Positions 33,408-45,832 of a DNA stretch of 64,000 nucleotides are shown piece after piece (position 1 is the first letter of the stretch; every line of letters starts with the position of its first letter). The notes beneath the pieces are model-generated. The model did no database searches and had not been told where the DNA came from. It saw only the letters and a list, made by a program, of their open reading frames with translations. Source of the DNA: Puccinia triticina (lineage: Eukaryota; Basidiomycota; Pucciniomycetes; Pucciniales; Pucciniaceae); contig NC_070567.1 in the NCBI RefSeq assembly GCF_026914185.1, positions 248,001 through 312,000 of the forward strand, in the 5' to 3' direction. A program made the translations under genes and the position numbers.

Positions 33408-34333
33408 TGTAAGACTCAAAAGTGGTTGTGAAACCCTTTTGCTGAATGGAGAAGGGGATGATGGAGGTGCAAAACTCTGCCCTTCTATACTATCAGATAA
33501 CAAGACCCACCAAGCTAAGCTTGGCAAGTTTTAATCAAGTGATAGGTCTGGTCTAGTTCCAGATGAAGTTGTTCGATGACAGGTATGTGAGATTTGAGAG
33601 TGAGTTCAGTAGTTATATTTTGCAAATATAAGGGTTGTAGTGATGCGTGAAGGTGATGGTAAGTGAGAAGGGTGGTATGTAAATAACTGGGGAATACTGA
33701 GCTGAGGGAAAAACAACTGGGGGAGAGAGCTCCTTATATAGACAAATGTGAGGGATTTTAGCTACAAGGGGGACCCTGGATAAGGGATTTTAGCTGGTGG
33801 GCTGCATACAAGTGGTGTCAGAAGATATTAAATACAGGCAGAAAGTGGGGTGAGAAATGAAAGATGATGTCATACTAATGCAGGGAGTGCATAAACAAAG
33901 CGGGGACATGTCAATACAGAGGTACTTCATGCAAGGGGTGCATGAGTGGTGTCAGACTAATGCAAGGAGTGCAGAAATGAAGCGGGGACATGTCAAATAC
34001 AGAAGAAATGGGGTTGGTCCCCTGCATATGCAGTGGAGATAAGAGGGATAGAAAAGAGTATGTGTTTGGCTGGGGCTGAGTATGCGTATACCTGGGAAAG
34101 GTGACTTGAGGGGTGTGACAGGTTAATGACTGAGGCTGGCCGTGTCCATGAGGGTCCAAGAGGGTGTAACTTCCAATCCTGTGGGGTTCCAGTGACGCTT
34201 CCAGTGGTGACTAGGGGTAAAATTGGCCGTAGAATCCATTTATGAGGTCTATTTGGTGGTATCTTGAGGCCTAGGGTGAGTAAATATATGTATGAGAAAA
34301 AACTTTTGATTTTTCACTTTTCCATCTACCACA
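33408..34333 (-). repeat. 5' LTR of element A
   Basis: 926 bp, twin of 19670-20592. The TATATAAGGAGCTC box (minus) is near 33741-33728. It is flanked on the right by CCGG, the target duplication. Confidence 0.92.
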
Positions 34334-35842
34334 CCGGGCGGATTTCCAGGCAATGATAGACCTCAAAGGTTTAACAACCACTTTGAAGAGGACAAAAGAT
34401 TGGAATCCAATGTAGATCAGCTCAGAATCTCTCCTAATCCACCAGCCGTCCCGCAGACGAAACCACTCTCCATTAAGAAGCCCCCAGCGCCGCAGACCAT
34501 CTTCAAGACCCCAATCACGCAGGGGGAGAAATGTGAATTCAAGACACCCGCGGAATACTGGGCGCAATCAACAATGGCGCAGTCAAATTTACGAATAAAT
34601 GATACGCCTAGGCAGATCCCTCCAAGGCACTTATCAACATCTGGAGCAAGGCAAAATAGCCCGCCAGGAGCGTCAGATGGACCTAGATCCTTAAATAGCT
34701 CCCATTTCTTTAGTAGTAATAGTAACTCTGATTCTGAACACACATCAAATGTCCCAGATATTCCAAATGTTGTTAACAATCCAGATACTCCCTTCAGAAC
34801 TGCTTTACATATGTACACAGAAAATCTTAACTTTGTTGTAGAAAGAATTACGCAAAGCAACAAAGAATTGTCATCAGATCTTAAGAAATTGTGCCACAAA
34901 GTTACACAGCGTGTAGATGAGCAGGTAAATTCAGAAGATGATGCCTTTACTGTCATTCTGAATAAGTTGGAGAGTATGGATAAGAAGCTTGATGAAGCGC
35001 CCTCTGCTCTTGAAATATTGAGTACTCAAGTTACTAGATCCCTGGCTAGAACTGAACTAGAACTGGTTGAAGATCAAGAAAATACCAACCAAGAAATACT
35101 ACAGAAATTGAATTTGTTAGAATCACGCTTCAGAACCCTGCAGAATGATAATAAAGATAAAATTACATCACAATTTACCACATTTGAAGATGTAGTAAAC
35201 AGGTTTGAGAAACAAACCACAGACACAGCATCAAAACAAGATAAATTGGAAACTATAATTTTACAAGTAATAAATTCTATTAACAATATTGGACACTCAT
35301 CACCTAATCCCCCGGTGAAAGAGAGCGTGAATAAAGATACTCCACCCCATATGCAGGCCAGCAGCAGTTCAACAAGAGTGAAATCTGACAGAGCACCTAA
35401 TGTGAACTTTCCACCTCATCAAAAAGCAGAAAATTCAGATTCAGATGATAGTGATGAAGACATTCCACTACCAACTCACAACAGAAGAACAAAATCTTCT
35501 ACTCCACGTAATTTCCCAACAAATGAAGAGGACAAAGCCATTCATAAATTAGTATTAGCCAATTTACCCAAAATAAGTGAATGGGCCACATTTTCTGGCA
35601 AAGGAGAATATGACCATTACAAATTTATAGAATGGATTGACAGTTTACAGGATGATACAAATGCACCAGATCAAATCATTTGTTCCAAACTTAATTCATT
35701 ATTTACAGGACCAGCAAACATATGGTACAACAATAGAAAGAAAGAAGTTCAAGGACCAAAAGACTGGGCTTTCTGGAAAGCAGAAATCATTAAGAAATGT
35801 AGCTCCCCTGAATGGAAAATAAAAGTCAGAGATGCCTTTTGA
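34334..35842 (+). pseudogene. Element C Gag
   Basis: The frame enters from 19669 across the element A insertion and runs PGGFPGNDRPQRFNNHFEED onward. A long Ser/Asn-rich region with helical, coiled-coil-like segments (34900-35290) is followed by the Ty3 Gag core (LPKISEWATFSGKGEYDHYKF, INDSLQ-like, NSLFTGPANIWY). In-frame stops TGA (35840-35842) and TAA (about 35861) interrupt it before the same frame resumes, so it is a decayed gene. Confidence 0.8.
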
Positions 35843-35863
35843 AGATCTAAATTTGACGTGTAA

Positions 35864-38017
35864 GGTGAGACTGAACCTTCTGAATGGGTTACCAGCCAAG
35901 TTAACAGGATACAAGCTGTGGAAAGACACTTGGATAACCAATCTATCAATGATAAATTACTGTCTCAACTTGACCCCAAAACTGAGTACAAAATGCGCCT
36001 AGCTATCAGAACTAATGATGACACTTCAGAATTCATTAACCAACTTGAAAGTATAGTGAATGTTTGTAAGAAAGACAAAGCTAGAAGCAAAACAAGCAGA
36101 AGAGACAATTACAAAGATAAGAAACCTGAGACCAAAGAACCAGCAGCTCCTAAAGAAATTACATGCTATGAATGTGGTAAGACTGGGCATAAGTCTACCA
36201 AATGTCCCAAGAAGATCAGCAAGAAGATATCAGTGATTCAGAGTGAAGATAACCAATTACCATGTGACACTATTAGCATTTCCTCAGGAGAATCCCTTCC
36301 TAGTGATTCTGATGACTCAGAGGATGAATCAGCAAGCAATTCTAATCACGCCATTACATGTAAAGCAGACAGGCTTATATCTAATATTTCCAAGATCCCA
36401 GAGGATAAAGCCCCACATAATATTAGGAAGTTACCAGTAGTTAAGCCTGACCAAGTAGGTAATATGCACACTACAGGAGGAACCAACACTACTAATATAC
36501 TATGTAACAAGTATAAACTCAAATGTCTCATTGATGGCGGAGCATTCTGTTCAATAATTAGCCCCAAATTATTAGACACTATTATGCCTGACTGGAAGAC
36601 CAAACTATCCCCAGTCAAGAAGGAGAAATTCTACAGCTGCAATAGCAAATTGTCCCCACTATGTATCATTACTCTAGATATTATTTTCCCGCACACAAGA
36701 TCTAGTGTACAAATTACAGTTGAACTAGTAGTAATGGCAGATTTCAAGATGAATTACATTATCCTTGGTAATGACTACATTATTAATTATGATATTGATG
36801 TCATTAACAGTAATGGCAGATACTTTACCATTAATGGAGATCTCTTGACTAAATTTGAACTAGGAATTATGGAAAAATTTACATTAGAGCAACTAGAATG
36901 TAATGCTGTGGAAGCCTCAAAATTCTCTAACACCATATCTGACGCCAGAATTTCACCAGATCTGACACCAGAACAAACAGACAAATTAGTTTCATTACTG
37001 CATAAACATAAATTGGCCTTTGCTACAGCTGATGAACCCTTTGGATGTATTAAAGGACATGAAGTAAGAATCAATCTTAATACTTCCAGACCTTATCCAC
37101 CAGCTTTGAGAAAAGCCTCCTACCCAGCATCCCATAGAAGCAGAGAAACCTTGCAACAACATGTAAATGAATTAGTTAGAATGAAAGTTCTGCGCAGGGT
37201 TGGCGCAAATGAGAATGTGGAAGTTACAACACCTGTAATCATTGCGTGGCATAATGATAAGTCCAGGATGGTTGGTGATTTTAGAGCCCTCAATACCTAC
37301 ACTATTCATGATAGATATCCTATGCCCAAGATTAGTGAAGCAATCACGCAACTCAAGAATGCAAAATTTATTACCTGCATGGATGTACTAAAAGGATTCC
37401 ACCAAAATGTAATTCATGAAGACAGTAGACACTTGTTGCGCATTATATTACATATGGGTATTTATGAATATCTCAGAATGCCCTTTGGAATTAAAAATGC
37501 ACCATCTCACTTCCAGAGAATGATGGATACTGAATTCCACAGAGAATTACGTGAGGGATGGCTTATAATTTACATTGATGACATTATCATATTCAGCCAA
37601 GACTGGGAAGAACACCTCAAGAAGTTGACCATAGTCTTAGAAAGAGTAATTAAAATGAATATGAAAATATCAATGAGTAAATGCCAATTTGGATTTCAAG
37701 AACTTAAAGCTCTAGGACATATAGTATCAGGACTCAGTATAGCTATAGACATGAATAAAGTAGCAGCTTTTTTGCTCAAACCTATGCCAACTAACCTGAA
37801 GGAAGTACAGTCATTCTTAGGTTTTGCAAGTTACTATAGACAACACATTAAGGATTTTGCAAAAATAAGTGGCCCACTTTATCAACTCAGTAGTCCCAAC
37901 ACTGCCTTTGAGATGACAACTACTAGAGTGGAAGCTTTTAATGTAATGAGAGAAAAACTTACATCAGACCAATACTGTTCATGCCTGATCCCCATAAACC
38001 TTAAAGATTATATGTAG
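35864..38017 (+). pseudogene. Element C Gag C-terminus, protease and reverse transcriptase
   Basis: Continues the gag frame: EPSEWVTSQVNRIQAVERHL, then zinc knuckle CYECGKTGHKSTKC (near 36164). The protease region has LIDGGAFCSIIS, where the usual D-S/T-G triad reads D-G-G. The Ty3 RT has FRALNTYTIHDRYPMPKI, GFHQNVIHEDSR, MPFGIKNAPSHFQRMMD and YIDDIIIFS (Asp-Asp near 37577), followed by the thumb/connection (FLGFASYYRQHIKDFAKI). The frame is lost near 38005, just before RNase H. RT is complete by motif, but the copy as a whole is broken. Confidence 0.87.
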
Positions 38018-39255
38018 ATGCCAGCATGGAAGGTTTAGGCGCTGCATTACATCAGATACAGGATTTTGAAGTCCCCAGAGAAGGAGTCATATGCTACATT
38101 TCACGCACTTTGAAAGATATGGAGCCAGCCAGCTAGAATGTCTTTGTCTAGTATGGGCACTTGAAAAATTGTATTACTACTTGGATGGATGTGACTTTGA
38201 AGTCATTACTGATTGTATAGCCCTTAAAAGTCTCTTAGGTATGAAAACTCCCAATAGACATATGCTTAGATGGCAAATTGCTATTCAAATCTGGAGAGGA
38301 AGCATGACTATTATCCACAGAGCTGGAAATATCCATAAAAATGTGGATGGTCTTAGCAGATGGTCTCTAGAAAATTTACCAGAGAACCCAGCATGGGACG
38401 GAGAAGTTGCTGCAAAAATCATGGCTTTATTTCCCCTGGAGAATGATGAAGATAATCCTGCATATGATGCTCCTTCAGAAAATTATGATATCCTTGGTTT
38501 ACATGTATGTGAAATGGAAGAAGAATTCTGGGATGAAATCAGAAAGTCCTATGATACCAATAAGAATACTTCTACCATCAAAGAAATACTACAGAGTAAG
38601 TATAAGAATATGGATTTAATTAACTCATTAGAAGAACCCTGGGCTACAGCTTTTAAAGAAGACAGATTTTCCCTTCTTGATGGATTACTTTACCATAGAA
38701 CCAAACATACTAGTGTGGTAGTACTGGTGCAAAGAGAACATATCAATTTATTTCTTAGAGAATGCCATGATAATATCACTGCTGGGAATTTCTCCGTAGA
38801 GCGCACTACAGAGAGAGTAAAGCACATTGCATGGTGGCCAAACTTTAAGAATGAAACCAAGGACTACTGTGAATCTTGTGAAAGGTGCCAAAAAGCCAAC
38901 AAAGCTACAGGAAAGAGATATGGACTATTACAGGAAATTGAAGAACCTACTGAAAGATGGTCTGTCATTAATATGGATTTTGTTACAGGATTACCTCCTG
39001 CAGGACAAGATAACTATAATTCAGTACTAGTGGTAGTAGACAGATTTTCCAAAAGAACAAAATTCCTTCCATGTCATAAAGAGAATACAGCCTTTGATAT
39101 AGCTATGTTGTTTTGGCAAAAGATAATTGCTGATGTAGGATGCCCAAGATACATTATCACAGACAGAGATCCTAAATTTACGTCAGAATTCTGGAGAGGA
39201 CTTTATGATCTATGTGGTACACAATTAAAGTTCTCCACAGCTTATCACCCACAGA
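38018..39255 (+). pseudogene. Element C RNase H and truncated integrase
   Basis: RNase H starts in another frame (LYVDASMEGLGAALHQ, near 38010) and shifts again near 38125 into [20 protein letters not shown]. The integrase finger (CESCERCQK) and core residues D (NMDFVTGLP, near 38975) and D (ITDRDPKF, near 39157) are present. At AYHPQT the sequence breaks off at about 39255, before the catalytic Glu, so no active integrase can be made. Confidence 0.87.
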
Positions 39256-41320
39256 CTTATAATGTTGGGCAGGGTGTGCCCAAGATGGGGGTCTTCATCC
39301 CCATCAAGAAATTTTTTGAATTTTACAAAACCTGTATGTGTAGGATTTTTTACAAGCCATTTTTAGTCCACCATGAATTTGTTTTTTTCTTCTTCAAACC
39401 CAACCGTTTCTTGTGTAATCAATAGAGGACAGGACTACCATCCCATAATAGTAAACAGAAAAATTTTGGAGGAGTTTCCTGAAGGAGGGATCCTGGTTGA
39501 AAAGCCAACAATCAACTTCAGTTCAATCTGGAAGGGTCAGATTTTTATATTTTTGAGATCTTTCAAAAATTCCTCCTGGCCCAATTTTCAATATTTTCTT
39601 TTGAAAAGTGGATGAGGAGGTCCGCAAAATCCTCCTCTATCTCCCACCCGACTTTATACCTCTGGGTAGATGGATGTACAGGAGGTGCAGCCGTCCAAAA
39701 GTTGGCTACACCAAAACTGGCCAACCGTGACGCGGTTGTAAGTCGGTTTTAGACACAAGTCCCTCCTTCGGAGGGGTTGCTCCGCGACCAGGGCTGCCCG
39801 CCCCCCCGCAGAAGAGGGACTTCCACAAGTTCGTAAATTCTTGTCAGCTGTCCAAACTCCTGTCTCGAAGAGTTTCCCATGTAAGATGACTAATCTGTTC
39901 TTGTGTATCTCCAATCTTGACAGGTGGACTGACCATCATGAGAACCCAACGACGTGCTGCCCTGCATTTGCACGGCAGCCTGACAGGTTGGAGACCCCGA
40001 CAACAGGCCATTCGCACAGCGGCCCGACTGGTTGGCTTCTGTTGTTGGTAGGGTTGACAGCACCACTTTTGAGAAATTGCGCGCCAATGGGCGCCTCCAA
40101 GACCTCCTCAAGGGGCACGCCTTTGGCTGGCGCAAGGCCGGCGCGCCCCGGCAAGCTTTAAAGGGCAGGTTTTGCACGCATTGAAGATTTTTTTGGTTTT
40201 TTGGAACCGCAAACATTGATTTTTTTTCTTGGCGCGTAGGGTAAAGCCCCCCACAAAACGTGGTACTTGGCCCCCCAACCTCATCTACGGGTATATCACC
40301 GCAGCTACCCCCAAAATAACCACCAAAGATAGTTCAAATACAGCCTTTGGGCCCCCCAATCTCATCCAGAAGTGTGATGCACGCCCACCCCTCATCTCGG
40401 GCCAAAAGTGCGCGCGTGCGCGGCGCCTGCACATTGGCGCGCACCTGGGGGTGGCACCATCAACCCTAGTTGTTGGTTTGTCGGTCCGAGGGAGCCCAAA
40501 GGACTTCAGTGGTGTACTTTGAAGTTTGCTTTTTGAAAGCCATATGTATGTGATCCTTTACTGGGCAGAAAGTGAAAAAATCCGGAACCCAGATCTCACT
40601 TGGGACTGGTTGGTTGAAAGGGTACGCTCAGATGCACCTCAGGATTTTATGCTTACATACTCAGCAAAGAATGACCAGACCCTGCTGCAAATTGCTCATC
40701 CACACGGTCATCCTTGTCTGAGGAGGGCTGGGTGGATCAGGGCCTGCTCAGTGGAGCCATCTAAATCCATACATTCCGAATTCATACAATCAAATCTTGA
40801 TGAGTACTAGTGGAGACACTTCTGGAGTTCCCTTCACGTCACTTGACATGTATTCACCTGAAATTTTTCACGGTGATAGCTATCTTTGACATGTCTGTTT
40901 TTTAGTTGGTGAAACCCTGCAAGAGGCGGGGGCTTCACAGGGGGGTCCTGGATGGGTGGCCCAGGGGGTTGCACATGTCTTGCAGCTGCAGTCAAGTGTG
41001 GCCACTGGCAGAAAGTCTCAGAGCTTGCAGCCCAAGTTGCAAGCTCTCATGGATTAGCTGTAACCAAGCCCCTAAATTAATTGCAAAAAAAATACATGAT
41101 TTGAAAAGAAAAAGGAATAAATACTCATCTAATCAACTAATTTTTCGTACTTTACATGGGCTGGTAAAATTGTGAACAGATTGAATAAGAACACTTGAAT
41201 CTCCCGTGGAAGTGATTTAGGTATAATCACATCTTGCTGAGAATCAAATGTGTGAACCCTAATTAGTTTTTCAAAGGAAAAAAAAACTTCAGCTTGTCAT
41301 CATCAAGATGTTGTTATGAA
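39256..41320. other. Repeat-like region without a recognised gene
   Basis: The junction begins TGTTGGGCAGGGTGTGCCCA, which has a short palindrome, as if another element starts here. At 39755-39835 lies a hairpin-like AAGTCCCTCC...GAGGGACTT unit, related to those at 43628, 45844, 46303 and 61108. Open frames here are short and share nothing I recognise. Confidence 0.5.
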
Positions 41321-41329
41321 CATTGAAAC

Positions 41330-42005
41330 TTACTTTTGGGATAACTGCTTGTAGGATTCGCTCGCCAGCATTGGCAAGTCAGCCTTGCCTTTAAGATTTT
41401 GCTTGAGTAGCTTGGTGACATCGATATTATTTTTCAGATAATTTCTCCACCGAACTTCTCGACATGAGCCTTTACTTTTGACCAGATAGTAGTCCTCATA
41501 AGTCTCTAGATATCCCATCAGAATGTAAAACAAATTCAATTCACATAAGCTGAAATTACTATCAGATCAACACAGAATAATGAGAAAAAAACATACCAAA
41601 TGCTGCTCGGGGGTTCAAGCGAGAGGTCAATCTCAGGATTTCCGTATTGGCCCATGCCTTTCTTTCATTCGCCAGTTTGCTCTCTGCGGTCAACAGTTTC
41701 TCATTCGCGTCCAGAGTCCCCTGCATCTGCTGGTTTCTCTGCCTCTCGGAGGCCAATAGGGCTTCAGCCAATGCGACGAGACTGGTGGCGTGTGGCTTGT
41801 TGTTTTCTGTAAAAAGATCGATAAGGCTCGCTAAAGCCGAATCACCTGGGATGTTGGCCTCGAAAGAAGGGTGCATCGTACTGAAATTTCGTATTGGGGG
41901 GCACGGTCGACGGCAAGAGATAGGGTGGGGAGGGCGGGAAGGGCAGGTGCGCATGGCAATCCTGATCGGACAGATGGCAATCTGGCCGTTCCTGACGACT
42001 GGTTG
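41330..42005 (-). CDS. Hypothetical coiled-coil protein region downstream of CPA2
   Basis: Minus-strand exons that join in frame: about 42040-41574 (from an acceptor ending ATTAG) and 41505-41330 (GTATGT donor; ATATCTAG acceptor). They encode a Pro/Arg-rich stretch, then MHPSFEANIPGDSALASLID from 41876, a long Ala/Glu/Lys-rich probable coiled coil, and a basic tail (KSKGSCREVRWRNYLKNNI). I do not recognise the family. The upstream exon is the decayed CPA2 C-terminus, so either this is a separate gene starting at 41876 or a chimeric read-through. A GTAAGT at the apparent stop leaves room for another exon. Confidence 0.5.
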
Positions 42006-42135
42006 CAAGATTTCACTCCACTAATTGTTTTAATTAGAATTGTTTCATCGCGCGTGAGAGGAGAAAGTAGAAGTTTCATGTAAGCTTGTGAACGAATGGA
42101 ATTATTCTTAGTTTGATTGGTAGAAGGAATACTTA

Positions 42136-43514
42136 CACTGCGGACTTCGGAGGGGATCTTTCCTTCAGTGTAGGGTTCCAATCCGTCTTGCAGCATTTTC
42201 CTTGCCAGGGCTTCGACAAACAGTCAAGCGCATTTGTTGTTGTTGATCAACGGAAGCCCTAGGTAAGACGAATTCGAAGGTCAAAGACAGTCAGTCATAA
42301 GCTTCGATCTGGATTGGTTTCAGAAACAAAATTTCACCCAAGGTGAAGCAAAGCAACAAACCGAAATCGACTGAGTTTCGACGAGCCACATAATCTTCAT
42401 CCAGGACATCTCGTCCTCTTTGTTTGGCGAGGTTGATGACACATTGAATCTCATGTTCTTCAAACACCTCACGCAAGTTTCTCTTATCCTGCTTGGGGAA
42501 TTCGATCCGTTTGACAGGAATGATCGATGTTCCGATGGGATCTTGAGCCTTGAGCGATTCGGAAAACGATTCAACTTCGGGCGATGAACAATACAGCTTG
42601 AAACCGAGTTTCGATAACATTTCTGCGCAGTACTTCAGCTCGGGTTGAGTGGTATCACCTCCAATCAAAATCCCAGAGTTCTGCTTGGGCAGCTTGAAGC
42701 CGTTGGTCGATAGAAGTGAGGCCCAGTATGCCTCGTGTACATCCTGGCCAAAGGATGCAACTTCTCCGGTCGAGGCCATTTCAACACCCAAGAATGGATC
42801 GGCTACTGCTAAACGAGTCCAGGGGAACTGAGGTACCTTGATGGCACAATAGTCTCGCTTTTCGGCCATCAAATCCATTGGCTTCGGTACTTGTTCTCCC
42901 AAGATGGCAGCCGTCGCAATGTCGATGAAATTGGCACCCAGTACTTTACTGACGAATGGGAAAGACCTCGAAGCTCGCAAGTTGCATTCGATTACTTTCA
43001 ATCGGCTTTCACCATCGGGCTGTTCGGATTCTTGCCTGATAATTTGCATGTTGAAGGGTCCGAATATGTTTAGGGCTTTGGCAACTTTCTGAGAAATCTC
43101 CTTTAATCGCACCATTTCCTTGAAGGGGGGTAAAACCAGTGGGGCATCCCCAGAGTGGACTTCGGCATTTTCTACGTGTTCAGAGATGACATGAACGATC
43201 AACTCGCCCTTGTGAGCAACGGCATCGACATCTATTTCCTGTGCTCCGTCGATGAATTTGGTATTCTTAACATCAGGCTTATCGATCTTGGGTAAGACTG
43301 AAGCACTGATCTTCCTGGCGATTTCACTTGGTGTACTGAGTGTCGGCTGAACGACTTTGAAGTCCTGATAACGGGCGGTTGAGATCGAGAGAGCCCTCTG
43401 CTGAAGATGAGGGAAGCCTCGGAGAGAAACCTGGGCAGGCGCTGTTTGGAATGAAGCGGTCGACAGTGGTCAAGCTGAGTGAAATCTCTTCAACGGTAAG
43501 GATGCTCTGATCAT
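42136..43514 (-). pseudogene. CPA2: Arginine-specific carbamoyl-phosphate synthase large subunit (CPA2), internally deleted
   Basis: CPA2 makes carbamoyl phosphate for arginine synthesis and is mitochondrial in many fungi. From ATG 43514 a basic, Ser-rich presequence-like N-terminus reads to TARYQDFKVVQPTLS and PKIDKPDVK, the point just before the first ATP-grasp domain. It then joins directly to the second half (FIDGAQEIDVDAVAHKGEL; KVIECNLRASRSFPFVSK; KPMDLMAEKRDY; SGILIGGD) and the regulatory domain (VFEEHEIQCVINLAKQRGRD). After an intron the C-terminus reads LFVEALARKMLQDGLEPYTE. TGA stops at 43472-43470 and 42226-42224 interrupt it. Most of the protein, including the first synthetase half, is missing without an obvious scar. 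Confidence 0.88.
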
Positions 43515-45832
43515 GTTTGATATTTAGCCAATCGATAGGCGTCTAGTACATTAATGATATTCTGAGGTCAGATGAGGAGAAAGGCGACGGATATATATTT
43601 ATTTACATACACCACCCGAACTTAACACAGGTCCCTCCCTCCGCTCCTACGCCCGGGGGGCCCGAAGGGCCGCCTCCCGAAGGGAGGGACCTACACCACG
43701 GGTGCAGTTGGAGACGTCCGGCCCGACGTTGGCCACCCCCTCTCCGCCCCTGCAGTAAAACTTTGCAGGGCGGACGTTGGGAGGAGTACACCACGGGTGA
43801 AGTTCGGCATCGCAGGGACGCCCCCAGAGGGGTCATCTGCAGGACGCCCTCTCCCAGGGAATAAGGCATCCCTCGGGCGACGAGATCCACTTATAAATTC
43901 GCGCCGCCATGACAGCGGCTTGCAACGCCCCCCTGATGACCCCTAACAACAACACATGGCCGCCCCGCCGCCGTCGTCCAGATGCTCAAGGCCAGGCAAG
44001 ACGCAGCCGCCCCACCTTTGGGACAGCAGCACGCTCAGCACGTCACTGGCCTTTGGGTACCAGTGGACACCCCATTGGCAACCACACTGCACCGCGGGGA
44101 TGCCCCAGCCCCTGCCGGGCATAATGTGGATACCGCCCCCCCTCCCACCGCGGCACCAATCAGGAACCCTCCAGTGAACACACAGAAAGAGACGCAGCCC
44201 CGTGCAAGCCAAGCCACACACATATGCAAAAAAATAGTCTTGCTATACCACAACTATGCAAGGGAGCCACACAAAAATGAGAGTAATTGAGAGAAAATTG
44301 TGAAACAAGTGACCATAGACTGTGTTGGTGTGGCTATCAAGACTGAGCTATGCCAAATGACGTATGATGCTGTATCGATTCCAGCTCATCTGCCGGAAGG
44401 TCGGGTATAACCTTGCAGCGTCTATTTCTGCGCATCTGTGCCATGTCTGGCTGAGCATGTTCAAGACCGGAGCGTCAAGACCCACGGCTTGACGTACTGC
44501 CCGTGTATCGCGATGAGTCTGAGGTTGCTCTTCCTGTATGGGTGGGACGCTCGGGAGCGTACCAAGTCTTAGCTGTGGGAGGACTGAAAAGTGGAGCTAG
44601 GTGTCTGAACTTCATGGTGCATGTGTTTGGGCGAGGCATTGCCCCGTTACAATATGCTAACGTGGTTTCAGCTATGCATCACACATCACCACGTGTAGTG
44701 GTAAAGTTAGATCGATCTTCTATGAACCAAGTTAAGTCGCTGAGGTATGATGCACAAATTTCAGCAAGGAACGCATTGGTCACTGGTTCATCAACGTGTG
44801 CCATCCTCAAAACCGATGGAGCCCATGCTTGCTGCCCAGCCAGCACAGCATGTGGGACAGCCAGCTGTCGCAAGTTTGCTGGTCCTGTGCCACCTAACCC
44901 CTGCACTGCAGGTAAAATAGCTGCAACCACATGTTAGCTTCCATCCACGGGACTAATATATCACCACTAACCAGGACGGGTGGGCCCTCCCGCGGCTGCC
45001 GGCGCCATTGCATTCCTCAGCGGTGGAGTGTAGTCAGGTGCGGCGACTCTGCGGCGAATGCTTGAGCGGCGAACCCGTGCTGGGCCAGCAAGGGAGGCTT
45101 GATTGGTGCCCGGGTATGCGTTGCGGCCATCGTCCAAGATTTCAGAGTCCGAGGAGTAATGCTGTGAAATTGTGTTGAGAATACACAAATTAAGGTTTTT
45201 TAAGAGCTAATCACAGGAACCGAAAAAGTGAGAATTTGGCGAAGTGCAAGTTTGAGTTGAAATGAAATGATGGGGCAGTCTGGTGATGGGATGAAGCGAG
45301 TTAAATGTTGGTTTCCTGTGATCATCTTGGAGACCACCCGTCTGCGGGCTTTGCCAGGGTTGCCCCTCATGTGTGTTAGCTTATTCAAATATACAAAGGA
45401 TTGTGATTGAGGGAACGCAGATGGGCCATCTGAGTGGCTGGGTGACGGCACTGGGGTGTTCCTAACATGTGTGAACACCGGGGTGGTGTCCCAGTAGGGG
45501 GGGGGGCGTTGTGGGGGTGTTGAACCTCTGCTTGCGGGGCACCCTGGTCGGAGCGGCAGGGGTTTGCTCCGATGCTACCGCATGGCCAGGGAGGCGCTGC
45601 GCTGTGGGTAGCTACAATCTGGAGGGATGGCTGTGGGCTGCTTTGGGTTTGGAGGCGGCGGCGGGGTGCTCATCCGGTGGCACCTGTGGGAGGGGATGCC
45701 AGGGGGACGTCCGGTGCTACACCGGGACGGCAGAATGGCACTGGCATCCGGGCGGCGTTTCATTTCTTGCCAAGTGCGCTGCCTGTGTATATGTCGGGAA
45801 GGTTGGGCTGCCCCTGACGGTGGCTAGGCCAC
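43515..45832. other. GC-rich repeat region; hairpin at 43628-43692
   Basis: No recognised gene. 43628-43692 forms AGGTCCCTCCC...GGGAGGGACCT. The phrase TACACCACGGGTG occurs at 43693 and 43788 and matches (inverted) the end of the right arm near 50745. The open frames at 44503-44937 and nearby have no family resemblance. Confidence 0.5.

Larger units (their letters stand above)
19670..34333 (-). mobile_element. Gag-only LTR retrotransposon A (TR-GAG type) split by element B
   Basis: Two LTRs of 923 and 926 bp with only about 7-8 differences seen flank the unit, with 4-bp CCGG duplications outside (19666-19669 and 34334-34337). Minus orientation is set by the TATA box, by the polypurine tract beside 20592 and by the gag frame. 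Without the nested element B it is about 6.3 kb. The only long frame is gag (32808 to 22398, minus). No protease, RT or integrase was found, so it is non-autonomous. Confidence 0.88.
16590..39255 (+). mobile_element. Ty3-type element C, degenerate, 3'-truncated, host of element A
   Basis: 5' LTR (16590-17527), primer site, long leader/gag region (17642-19669), then, beyond the 14.7-kb insertion of element A, gag-protease-RT-RNase H-integrase (34334-39255). The gag frame reads across the element A insertion once that insertion is removed. Stops and frameshifts interrupt the coding region. The element ends abruptly within integrase, before the third catalytic residue. Confidence 0.8.

Noticed and set aside
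40526..40810. 94-residue plus-strand frame
   Set aside because: The composition is plausible for coding, but there is no family, no splice context and no partner gene.
44503..44937. 144-residue plus-strand frame
   Set aside because: No recognisable motif, in GC-rich repeat DNA, with a similarly open frame on the other strand.
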